Source: Paenarthrobacter nicotinovorans
Lineage (GTDB): Bacteria > Actinomycetota > Actinomycetes > Actinomycetales > Micrococcaceae
Reading direction: 5' to 3'
Assembly: GCF_007670255.1 (NCBI RefSeq)
Contig: NZ_SZVS01000005.1
Span: forward strand, 62,001-126,000
Length of the DNA stretch: 64,000 bases
Shown: positions 33,936 to 41,481 of the stretch, piece by piece
How positions within the stretch are numbered: position 1 is the stretch's first letter
Layout: each line of letters begins with the position of its first letter
Notes under the pieces: generated by a model
The model's database searches: none
Told to the model about the DNA's origin: nothing
The model's input: only the letters and a program-made list of their open reading frames with translations
Program-made: the position numbers and the translations under genes

Positions 33936-34534
33936 TCGTCCTTCTGTTCAGCGTCCGCAGGGTCTTCAGCCCAGGTCATCAGATATGTGCCCACGGCCCC
34001 TTCAGTGAGATAGAAGACGAAGGGCGGAATGTCTTTGGCCGTTGCAAGGACCACTCCGGAAACAGCGGCCACCCCGGCCGCCGTGATGCCCACCCATCGT
34101 TTGGCGGGGGACTTCAGGAGGCTGCCTCCCAGTGCCGCGAGACCCGCCACGTGCAGCCAGGAGTAACCGAGGAACGGTGCGTTGGATCCCCGGAATGAAG
34201 CGAAACGCTCGAGGTCCGACGCGCGGCGGCTCAGGCTGTAGATGAAAAGCGGAGCTCCTGCGAGCAAGGCCGTAGCAGCCGTGGAAGCCCACGTTTTGGA
34301 GGCGCCGGGACGTTGCGCGCCGGCAAAGGCCGCGATGCCGAGCGGCACCGCGGCTGTTCCCGCAGCGGCCAAATGATGTCCGATGATCCAGCCCCGTTCA
34401 CCGTGGACGAGCAGCCGCAAACGCTCGGCCGGATCCAGCGTGGTGTACACGCGTGGCACCGGAGAAATCCCCACAAGCCACACCACCGAACCCGCAACGA
34501 TGACAGCCCCCGCCCGGCGGTATGGATGCCTCAT
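33932..34534 (-). CDS. Predicted membrane protein of unknown function
   Basis: 200 residues from ATG 34534; the open frame continues upstream but there it is antisense-frame noise over metZ. About five transmembrane segments ([76 protein letters not shown]). No motif suggests a reaction. It starts 10 nt after the metZ stop on the same strand, so it may be the distal gene of the SAM-riboswitch operon. Confidence 0.7.
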   Translation of the reverse strand: MRHPYRRAGAVIVAGSVVWLVGISPVPRVYTTLDPAERLRLLVHGERGWIIGHHLAAAGTAAVPLGIAAFAGAQRPGASKTWASTAATALLAGAPLFIYSLSRRASDLERFASFRGSNAPFLGYSWLHVAGLAALGGSLLKSPAKRWVGITAAGVAAVSGVVLATAKDIPPFVFYLTEGAVGTYLMTWAEDPADAEQKDD

Positions 34535-34544
34535 GCCAGCAAGG

Positions 34545-35753
34545 TTAGACCTGTTTGAGGGCCTTCTCCAGATCCAGGATGAGGTCGTCCACGTCCTCGA
34601 GACCCACGGACAAACGGACCACGCCGTCGGACAATCCGATGGCCGCACGCCCCTCCGGACCCATGGCCCGGTGCGTGGTGGTGGCCGGGTGGGTGATGAG
34701 GGACTTGGAGTCGCCCAGGTTGTTGGAGATGTCGATGACGCCCAGGCCATCGAGCAGCGCGAACGCAGCTTCCTTGGCGCTGCGCCCACCGGAGGGGGAG
34801 AGCTCGAACGTCAGCACGGTGCCGCCGGCCTTCATCTGCTTGGTGGCGAGCTCGTACTGCGGGTGCGACAACAGCCACGGGTATTTGACCCAGCTGATGG
34901 CCGGCTGCTGTTCAAGCCATTCGGCGATCTTCAGGGCCGACGCCGAGCTGTGGTTCACGCGCAGCCCTATGGTCTCAAGGCCCTTGGTAAGCACCCAGGC
35001 ATTGAAGGAGGACAGCGAGGGGCCGGTGTGGCGCATGAGCTGCTTGACCGGGCCGTCGATGTATTCCTTGGTGCCCAGGATGGCGCCACCCATGACGCGT
35101 CCCTGGCCATCGATGTGCTTGGTGCCCGAGTAGACAATGACGTCGGCGCCCAGGTCGCCGCAGCGCTGCAGCAGGGGAGTGGCAAAGACGTTGTCGACGA
35201 CGACGGTCGCCCCGGCGGCATGCGCCAGTTCGCTGACGGCCGCGATGTCGACGATCTCCTGCATCGGGTTGGACGGGGATTCGAAGAAGACGGCGGTGGT
35301 CGGCTCGGAGAGGGCCTCGCGCCACTGCTCCAAGTCCGGTCCGTCGACAAAGACGGTCTCCACGCCCCACCGCGGCAGGATCTCATTGAGGATCACGAAG
35401 CACGAACCAAAGAGGGAACGGGCGGCAACCACGCGGTCGCCGGCAGCCAGCAGGGCACCCAAGGCGGTGAACACTGCGGACATGCCGGACGCCGTCGCAA
35501 AGCACGCCTCGGTTCCTTCAAGCAGACGGAGCCGCTCCTGGAAGGTGGCCACGCTCGGGTTGCCGTAGCGGGAGTAGACGAAGCGTTCGTCCTCGCCGGT
35601 GAAGGCGCGTTCCGCAGCGGCAGCGGATTCGTACACGAAGCCGGAGTTGAGGAAAACGGGCTCGGCCGTTTCCTGGAAGTTGGTACGGTCAAGTCCACCG
35701 CGGACGGCCTGGGTGTCAGGGCTCCAGCCGGCGGCGTCAGGATTGAATGTCAC
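34545..35753 (-). CDS. metZ: O-succinylhomoserine sulfhydrylase (Cys/Met-metabolism PLP enzyme)
   Basis: 402 residues of the Cys/Met gamma-family: RYGNPSVATFQERLRLLEG, FATASGMSAVFTAL, PLP lysine Lys212 in YSGTKHIDGQGRVMGG, and C-terminal LRVNHSSASALKIAEWLE. MetZ uses sulfide to make homocysteine from O-succinylhomoserine, by-passing cystathionine. Sits behind a rhodanese-like gene and DUF1737 in one transcript with a SAM riboswitch leader, which fits methionine biosynthesis. Cystathionine gamma-synthase is the main alternative. Confidence 0.88.
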   Translation of the reverse strand: MTFNPDAAGWSPDTQAVRGGLDRTNFQETAEPVFLNSGFVYESAAAAERAFTGEDERFVYSRYGNPSVATFQERLRLLEGTEACFATASGMSAVFTALGALLAAGDRVVAARSLFGSCFVILNEILPRWGVETVFVDGPDLEQWREALSEPTTAVFFESPSNPMQEIVDIAAVSELAHAAGATVVVDNVFATPLLQRCGDLGADVIVYSGTKHIDGQGRVMGGAILGTKEYIDGPVKQLMRHTGPSLSSFNAWVLTKGLETIGLRVNHSSASALKIAEWLEQQPAISWVKYPWLLSHPQYELATKQMKAGGTVLTFELSPSGGRSAKEAAFALLDGLGVIDISNNLGDSKSLITHPATTTHRAMGPEGRAAIGLSDGVVRLSVGLEDVDDLILDLEKALKQV

Positions 35754-35755
35754 TT

Positions 35756-36166
35756 TTAGTCGTTCCCCAAGTTGGTAGGCAGGCCGCGGTTCTTCCAGCC
35801 GTTTACAGTACGTTCGCCATAACGGTCCGGCTCACCCTCAAAGCCTTCCAGCACGTTGTAGGCGGTGAATCCGGCCTGCGTGGCGGCGATGGCGGCGGCG
35901 ATTGAGCGCTGGCCCGAGCGGCAGAGGAACACCAGCTCCACGCCGTCGGCTTCGGGAGCCTGCTGCTGCAGCTCCTCGATGAAACGTGAGTTCGGGATGC
36001 CACCGGCGAGGTTCCACTGGATGAACAAGGGATCGTTCTCGGTGGCCTTGGTGTCGGGGATGCCGATGTGGGCCCATTCGCCCTCAGTGCGGACGTCCAC
36101 CAGGATGGCGCCTTGTTCAAGTTTGGCCCACGCGTCGTGCGGGCTCAGGTCACCTGCGTAGCTCAT
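35756..36166 (-). CDS. Rhodanese-like sulfurtransferase domain protein
   Basis: 136 residues, single rhodanese fold: VDVRTEGEWAHIGIP and the active-site loop FLCRSGQRSIAAA with Cys82. It may carry persulfide sulfur to, or sense sulfur for, MetZ, whose gene starts 2 nt downstream. It overlaps the DUF1737 gene by 4 nt. Confidence 0.88.
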   Translation of the reverse strand: MSYAGDLSPHDAWAKLEQGAILVDVRTEGEWAHIGIPDTKATENDPLFIQWNLAGGIPNSRFIEELQQQAPEADGVELVFLCRSGQRSIAAAIAATQAGFTAYNVLEGFEGEPDRYGERTVNGWKNRGLPTNLGND

Positions 36167-36423
36167 GCGTGGCCCTCGTATGATTCTTCGTAGTTTTCCA
36201 ACTCGTCCACGGCGCTTGCTACTGCGGCGTCGGAACTGGCGACGGCGGCAGGCAGGATCACGGCCTGGGCGACGATCACGTCGGTGCCGTTGAAGGTTGC
36301 TGCGGGATTGCCGTGCAGGACGTAGCCCTCGGCCAAGGCATTGCTGATGCGTTCGCAGAATTCACGGGTGTCGGGACCGGTGATCAGGCGATACGCGAGT
36401 TTTTCTTCAGTGGGTTCAGGCAT
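36163..36423 (-). CDS. DUF1737 domain small protein
   Basis: 86 residues, with the DUF1737 core YRLITGPDTREFCERISNAL and EGYVLHGNPAATFNG, then an acidic tail. Function unknown. First gene after the SAM riboswitch and translationally coupled to the rhodanese gene, so a link to sulfur/methionine metabolism is likely by context. Confidence 0.8.
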   Translation of the reverse strand: MPEPTEEKLAYRLITGPDTREFCERISNALAEGYVLHGNPAATFNGTDVIVAQAVILPAAVASSDAAVASAVDELENYEESYEGHA

Positions 36424-36464
36424 TCGTGGTGCTCCTCAGTCACGCTTGCAGTTCGAAGTGTCGA

Positions 36465-36556
36465 ATAAGCCGAGTAGTCACCTGAGGCACCCCGCCGCGG
36501 GAGAGGGTTGCCGACCAGCAAGTCAGGGCTTAACGCTGGTGCTCATTACTCAAGAA
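36465..36556 (-). promoter_or_regulatory. SAM riboswitch (SAM-I/SAM-IV clan) upstream of DUF1737-rhodanese-metZ
   Basis: Read on the minus strand, P1 is GAGTA (36551-36547) pairing with TACTC (36476-36472). Between lie GAGCACCAGCG, the core CTGGTCGGCAACCCTC, a CCCGCGGCGGGG stem and GGGTGCCTCAGGTGA. These match the GGCAACC...GGTGCC...AGGTG core of SAM-I/IV riboswitches, with actinobacterial SAM-IV most likely. It ends about 50 nt before the DUF1737 start, which suggests shut-down of the metZ operon at high S-adenosylmethionine. Confidence 0.8.
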
Positions 36557-36725
36557 AAACGTAACATCCAAGGCGCCGTCGCCGCATTTGGGGACAGCGC
36601 CGCCGTCGTCATGTTGCGTAACCGGTCCCTGGGCGGGCCGCTGAAGTCAGGCCCCAAATGTGACCTCCCGGGAGCATAATTGACGCAGTACGACCCCCTG
36701 TAACTTCGTGTGAAATCAGGTCGCG

Positions 36726-38054
36726 GTGAGCGGACAGAGCAGTTCTACACTCAAGCCCATGCTTCATTTTGGATGGTTCGTGGGCCACGGTTTCGGGGTC
36801 CAAGGTTGGGGGACTCCCGGCTACAGCCTGGGCTATGACTGGAAGAAGCCTGCCCTCTACCAGGAGGCTGTCCGGGCCTTTGAGCGATCCGGGCTGGACC
36901 TGTTCATCATCGAGGATTCCCTGACTGTCCCGGATACCTACGGTGGCACAGCCGAGGTCTCCCTGGCCCATGCCTCCTTTGCGCCCAAGCACGATCCCCT
37001 GGCGCTGGTTCCGTATCTGCTGTCTGCCACGGAACACCTCGGAATTGTGCCGACCGTCAGCGCCTCCTTCTACCCACCGTTCACCGCGGCCCGGCTGCTG
37101 GCGACGCTGCAGCATTTTTCGGAGGGCCAACTCGGCTGGAACGTGGTCACCTCGGGCAGCGACCTCGCAGCACAGAACTACGGCCTGGACCAGCAAATCG
37201 AACACGACCTCCGGTATGAGAAGGCGGAGGAATTCGTCGACGTCGTCAGGCGGCTTTGGCGGAGTTGGGAACCTGGCGCCGTGCTTGAGGATGTGGACGC
37301 CGGGAGGTTCGCCGACCACACCAAGGTCCACCCCATCAACCATCAAGGCGAGTTCTTCAAAGTCCGGGGTCCGTTGAACACAGCGCCTTTGCCCGAGGAG
37401 CCTGTCCTGGTTCAGGCCGGGGCTTCACCACGAGGCAAGGCGTTCGCCGGCGGCCACGCGGATGTTGCCATTGCCTTGGCCCGCGGGGTTGACGGTATGA
37501 AGTCATACCGCGATTCCATCCGCGCCGAGGCCGCGAAGGCCGGCAGGAACCCCGACGACGTGAAGGTACTTTTCGTGCTGAAGCCCACCGTGGTGGGCTC
37601 CACCGCGGAGGCAGAGGAGCTGCGTGCCCAGCGTCGGGAGCTGACCCAGCGCGACATCGACAGCCAGCTCAATTCCATCTCCTACCTCTCCGTTATCGAC
37701 TTCAAGCAGTTCGACCTGGATCAGCCCCTTCCCGAGCTCAGCACCAACAGCAACCAAGGCACGCTGGAGCATTTTGCCAAGGCCGCCCCTCCCGGATCCA
37801 CCTTGCGCGAGATCCTGCAGGCACGCAGCGGCGGTGCGGGAGACTCGATCATCGGCACAGCGGGAGAAATTGCCGACTACCTCGAGGAAACAGGCTCGGC
37901 TGTGGGCGGAGATGGGTTTCTGTTCTCCGGCTTCGTCGATCCCGTGACAGTCCATGGCGTTCTGGACAAACTCACGCCTGAACTGCGGCGCCGCGGCCTG
38001 TTGAGGACGAGCTACGGCAACGGTGGTTTCCGGCAGAATCTCTTGGATTTCTAG
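36726..38054 (+). CDS. LLM-class flavin-dependent monooxygenase (NtaA/SnaA/DszA type)
   Basis: 442 residues from GTG 36726 (CAGG 7-8 nt upstream; ATG 36759 is an alternative). Bacterial-luciferase-like fold with NtaA/DszA-group features: FIIEDSLTVPDTYGG, NVVTSGSDLAAQNYGLDQQI, HDLRYEKAEEFVDVVRRLW and LVQAGASPRGKAFAGGHAD. Such FMNH2-dependent enzymes cleave C-S or C-N bonds (for example YxeK, DszA, NtaA); the flavin reductase is not in this window. First gene of a three-gene overlapping operon divergent from the SAM-riboswitch metZ operon, so a sulfur-scavenging substrate is plausible. Confidence 0.85.
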   Translation: MSGQSSSTLKPMLHFGWFVGHGFGVQGWGTPGYSLGYDWKKPALYQEAVRAFERSGLDLFIIEDSLTVPDTYGGTAEVSLAHASFAPKHDPLALVPYLLSATEHLGIVPTVSASFYPPFTAARLLATLQHFSEGQLGWNVVTSGSDLAAQNYGLDQQIEHDLRYEKAEEFVDVVRRLWRSWEPGAVLEDVDAGRFADHTKVHPINHQGEFFKVRGPLNTAPLPEEPVLVQAGASPRGKAFAGGHADVAIALARGVDGMKSYRDSIRAEAAKAGRNPDDVKVLFVLKPTVVGSTAEAEELRAQRRELTQRDIDSQLNSISYLSVIDFKQFDLDQPLPELSTNSNQGTLEHFAKAAPPGSTLREILQARSGGAGDSIIGTAGEIADYLEETGSAVGGDGFLFSGFVDPVTVHGVLDKLTPELRRRGLLRTSYGNGGFRQNLLDF

Positions 38055-39616
38055 TGGCAACCTTCAGCATCGGGACGGGCCCTGTTTCGGCGTTCATCGC
38101 CGCGAAGGTGGCTGCTGACCCAACGTTTCACGTGGAACTCAACCAAGATACGTTGAATTTGCTCCGGCGATCCCGGGAAGTCGTGGAAAAGACTGCCGCG
38201 TCCGGCCAGCGGGTTTACGGGCTGAACACCTTGCTCGGATCCGGTCGGGACACCGACGTGGAGGAGAAGTCGCTGCTGGCTTATCAAGTACAGGTGGTCC
38301 GGTATCACAACAGTGGGGTTGGCCCGTACTTGGACCGGACTGCCGCCCGCTCAGTGATCCTGGCCCGCCTCATAGGCTTCAGTCGGGGCGGCTCCGGCGT
38401 CCGTCCGGAAACCGCCGCCTTCTATGCTGAACTGCTCAACCGCGGCGTCTTTCCTGCCATCCCGGGCGAGGGCTCGGTGGGCTCGTCCGACCTGACCCAA
38501 CTGGCCGCCGTCGCCGCTGTTGCCTTGGGGGAGGGCGAAGCGTTCGACGCCTCCGGCCTGCTGGTTCCTGGCGCCAAAGCGCTCGCCGACGCAGGCCTTC
38601 AACCCCTCCAGCCCGCTGCCGGTGAGGCCCTGGCCCTGGTGAGCGCGAACGCGTTCTCCGTTGGCGCCGGAACCCTCGCCTTGGTGCGCCTGCGGCACCT
38701 GGCACGGTTGGCCGACGTCGCGCTTTCACTTTCGCTGGAGACCATCGCAAGGTACGACGGCGGCGGGAACCTCAGTCCCTTTTCGCCGGCCATCCAGGCG
38801 GCCAAGGCAGTGGACGGGCAGGGCGACTCGGCGGCCGCTGTCCGCGGCCTGTTGAGCGGGGGATGGTTGGAGGATGTCCGGCCGGAAGTGTCGGTGCAGG
38901 ACGCGTTGTCGTTCCGTGCCGCGCCGCAAACCCACGGCGCGTTCCGGTCTCTGGTGTCGCAACTGCGGTCGGCCCTCGAAGTGGAACTGAATGGCCGGGG
39001 AGATAACCCGTTGGTTGATGTGGCGTCCGGTGCGATGGTGTCCGGCGGGAACTTCCAACCGATGCAGCTGGCCTTGTCTTTTGAAGGGCTTCGGCTGGCC
39101 TTGGCGCACGTGGGCATTTCCAGCGAACGACGCATCGCCAAGCTGTATCCACCGCAGCGGGCCATCCGGGCCCGACACCTGGCAGCGGCATCCTCCGAGC
39201 CGGGATCGGCGTCGGCATTGATCCAGGAGGAGCTGCCCGGGCTTCTCTGGTATTCCGCGGCGGGACTGTTGGCCGAGCTCAAATTCCTGGCGGCCCCGGC
39301 GACCTTGGGTGCTCCCACCCTCTCGGCCGACGTCGAGGACCACTCCACGTTGGCGCCACTGGCCCTGCAGCAACTGGAGAAGTCCATTGATGCGGCCGAG
39401 AAGCTCCTCGCGATCGAGGCCCTGACGGCGTCGTACCTTTTGCTCGAAGCGGAAGCGGCGCAGCCTCTGGGAAACGGGACAGGGCTGGTGGTCGGCAGGT
39501 TGGCCGACGTGTTGGCGGACCGGCCGTCGGCGCCGGAGCTGGTGGAGCGGGCACGGACGATCCTGCGGGAAGCCGTGGACCAACTATTTCCTGAAACTGA
39601 GGAGGAGACGTCATGA
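38054..39616 (+). CDS. Aromatic amino acid lyase (HAL/PAL) fold protein lacking the MIO triad
   Basis: 520 residues from GTG 38054, overlapping the monooxygenase stop by 1 nt. HAL/PAL landmarks: VYGLNTLLGSG (Tyr55 kept), VQDALSFRAAPQTHGAF (282-298), DNPLVDVASGAMVSGGNF (317-334). The segment that forms the MIO cofactor, normally GSVGASGDL, reads GSVGSSDL (140-147): Ala-Ser-Gly is absent and one residue is deleted. The usual Tyr of DxYS is Leu and the His of SGGNFH is Gln. So it is unlikely to be a normal ammonia lyase; MIO-free relatives such as ergothionase suggest another elimination chemistry. Confidence 0.8.
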   Translation: MATFSIGTGPVSAFIAAKVAADPTFHVELNQDTLNLLRRSREVVEKTAASGQRVYGLNTLLGSGRDTDVEEKSLLAYQVQVVRYHNSGVGPYLDRTAARSVILARLIGFSRGGSGVRPETAAFYAELLNRGVFPAIPGEGSVGSSDLTQLAAVAAVALGEGEAFDASGLLVPGAKALADAGLQPLQPAAGEALALVSANAFSVGAGTLALVRLRHLARLADVALSLSLETIARYDGGGNLSPFSPAIQAAKAVDGQGDSAAAVRGLLSGGWLEDVRPEVSVQDALSFRAAPQTHGAFRSLVSQLRSALEVELNGRGDNPLVDVASGAMVSGGNFQPMQLALSFEGLRLALAHVGISSERRIAKLYPPQRAIRARHLAAASSEPGSASALIQEELPGLLWYSAAGLLAELKFLAAPATLGAPTLSADVEDHSTLAPLALQQLEKSIDAAEKLLAIEALTASYLLLEAEAAQPLGNGTGLVVGRLADVLADRPSAPELVERARTILREAVDQLFPETEEETS

Positions 39617-40674
39617 GTACGGCTACCCGCAAACATGGGCTGCACGCCATGCCCGCGGCTCTTGATGGGCTCGATGCGTCGGTTTTGGACAAGGTTGGCA
39701 ACACTCCGCTGGTGAAGTTGGAGGCGCTAAGCCGCGGGCTGGGCAGTTCCATCCATATCAAGCTGGAGTCCGAGAACCCCGGAGGCTCCATCAAGGACCG
39801 CACGGCATTGAGCATGGTGCGGGCGGCTGAGCGTTCGGGGGAGCTGCAGCCCGGTGCCACGATCGTTGAGAGTACGTCCGGCAATACCGGTATCGGGCTG
39901 GCACTGATCGGACACCTCACGGGCCATCCGGTCGTGGTGGTCACGGGAGACACGATTTCCCAGGAGAAACTTGCTGCCCTCCACAACTACGGCGCCCGGG
40001 TGATCCTGACGGATTGGAACGCCCCCTCCGAGTCCCCGGAGAACGCCCGAGCCGTGGCGGCCCGGATTACCGAGGAGACTCCGGGAGCATGGCGGCCCAT
40101 GCAGTTCGACAACCCGGCCAATCCGCTGGCCCATTATGAGACGACCGGGCCGGAGATCTGGGAACAGACCGGCGGCCTCGTGACGCACTTTGTGGCCGGG
40201 ATCGGTACGGGCGGGACCATCAGCGGAAACGGGCGGTACCTGAAGGAACAGGTTGCGGCTGCACGGCCCGGCGGTCATCTGGAAGTCGTGGGCGCGGACC
40301 CCTACGGTTCCGCCTACAGCGGCGGGCACCCCGGGGAGATCCTGGTCGATGGGGTGGGGAACTCGTGGCCGCAGGCAGAGTGGCCCAAAATCTTCGACCG
40401 CTCCATAGTCGATCGCTTCCTCCGGATTCCCAACGACGAGGTCTACTCCACCGTCCACCGGCTCCTCGATGAGGAAGGGCTGGCCCTGGGGCCGTCGTCC
40501 GGGCTCGCCGTGGCGGCGGCGATACGGGTGGCCCGCGCAGCGCCTCACGGCTCGGTCGTGGTGGCAATAGCCCCCGACGCCGGCACGAATTACATGAGCA
40601 AGGCTTTCAACCCCGTGTGGCTGGCTGAGAACGGCATCCGCCTCTCCGCCGACATCCCGGACGCCCGGGACTAG
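39613..40674 (+). CDS. Cysteine synthase/cystathionine beta-synthase-like PLP enzyme
   Basis: 353 residues, start ATGA overlaps the previous gene by 4 nt. Fold-type II PLP enzyme: PLP lysine Lys61 in NPGGSIKDRTAL, substrate loop STSGNTGIGLAL, phosphate loop GIGTGGTISGNG, and GPSSGLAVAA. The family catalyses beta-replacement or beta-elimination on Ser/Cys derivatives, often using sulfide. It is too diverged from its genome context to be called the housekeeping CysK: no cysE is beside it, and it is coupled to a monooxygenase and a MIO-less lyase homologue. Confidence 0.82.
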   Translation: MSTATRKHGLHAMPAALDGLDASVLDKVGNTPLVKLEALSRGLGSSIHIKLESENPGGSIKDRTALSMVRAAERSGELQPGATIVESTSGNTGIGLALIGHLTGHPVVVVTGDTISQEKLAALHNYGARVILTDWNAPSESPENARAVAARITEETPGAWRPMQFDNPANPLAHYETTGPEIWEQTGGLVTHFVAGIGTGGTISGNGRYLKEQVAAARPGGHLEVVGADPYGSAYSGGHPGEILVDGVGNSWPQAEWPKIFDRSIVDRFLRIPNDEVYSTVHRLLDEEGLALGPSSGLAVAAAIRVARAAPHGSVVVAIAPDAGTNYMSKAFNPVWLAENGIRLSADIPDARD

Positions 40675-40680
40675 CAACCC

Positions 40681-40752
40681 TCGCTCACATCCCTCCCGTT
40701 TGGGGCGGTCGCTCGCTCACATCCCTCCCGTTTGGGGCGATCCCTCGCTCAC
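40681..40752. repeat. Tandem repeat, 32-bp period
   Basis: TCGCTCACATCCCTCCCG occurs at 40681 and 40713, and TCGCTCAC again at 40745, exactly 32 bp apart each time; about 2.25 units, the two full units differing only at their last few bases (GGTCGC versus GATCCC). It fills the spacer between the cysteine-synthase-like and AhpD-like genes. There are no spacers of CRISPR type. Confidence 0.85.
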
Positions 40753-40789
40753 TTGGTGGCCCCGCTGCAGGGTGGGTTAGGCTCCAACC

Positions 40790-41272
40790 ATGCCCGAACA
40801 GGAAACGAAACCCCGGCTCGCCGGTTACCTCGATAAGCAGCAACCCGACCTTTACGCAACGCTCAGTCACTATTCACAGCAACTGGTTGACGAGGCTGAC
40901 CGGCTTGGCATCTCACGCCAGACCCTGGAACTCATCAATTACCTGTGCTCACAGATCAACGGCTGCGCGTTTTGCCTGGACCTGCATCATCGGCGGGCGC
41001 TGAAGTACGGGGAAACTGAACAACGGTTGTCCTTGGTTGCCGTCTACAAGGAAGTGCAGCTCTTCGAGCCCGCCGAAGTCGTAGCCATGCAGATTGCCGA
41101 GCAGATTACCCGGATGAGCACGTCCCGGCCCAGTCCTGAACTCTTTGCCCAAGCCCGCCAGCACTACAGCGACGAGCAGATCAGTGTCATCTGCATGGCC
41201 GCGATCGGCATCAACGCCTTCAACCGCCTGTCGATTCTGAGTGAGCACCCGGTCAGGGCGGGCAAGAAGTAG
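40790..41272 (+). CDS. Carboxymuconolactone decarboxylase-family protein (AhpD-like)
   Basis: 160 residues. The AhpD-type redox motif is in QINGCAFCLDLHHRRAL (CxxC followed by xxxH), and the helical core LELINYLCSQ fits the family. Such proteins act as alkylhydroperoxidases or thiol-disulfide reductases. It stands alone after the tandem repeat; a link to the preceding operon is uncertain. Confidence 0.88.
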   Translation: MPEQETKPRLAGYLDKQQPDLYATLSHYSQQLVDEADRLGISRQTLELINYLCSQINGCAFCLDLHHRRALKYGETEQRLSLVAVYKEVQLFEPAEVVAMQIAEQITRMSTSRPSPELFAQARQHYSDEQISVICMAAIGINAFNRLSILSEHPVRAGKK

Positions 41273-41407
41273 CCAGCGCCACCTTGCCCGCCTACCAAAC
41301 CGGGAGGCCGCGGCAGGTGAGCCTGTGCAGGCGAGGTGAGGGCCGGCGTCGTGCTTTCATCAAACCGGCGAGCCCAAGCGGGCCGCCACCACCCGCTTCC
41401 ACAACCA

Positions 41408-41447
41408 ATCAGCCCTTGGTCAACCGGAATAGGTTGGCCAAGGGCTG
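41408..41447. terminator. Stem-loop terminator between AhpD-like and permease genes
   Basis: TCAGCCCTTGGTCAACC (41408-41424) pairs with the segment at 41431-41447 in a 17-bp stem with one G-T wobble and a 6-nt loop. It is 34 bp beyond the permease stop on the minus strand and 135 bp after the AhpD-like gene on the plus strand; T-tracts are weak. The rest of 41273-41481 shows nothing. Confidence 0.65.
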
Positions 41448-41481
41448 ATCTGTCTCCAAAGAGGGTCAGGAAGCCACGGAG

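Noticed and set aside
34383..35759. 458-codon plus-strand frame opposite metZ
   Set aside because: Antisense shadow of a PLP enzyme with all its conserved motifs.
40681..40752. CRISPR array
   Set aside because: The 32-bp units are directly adjacent with no unique spacers, and no cas genes are present.
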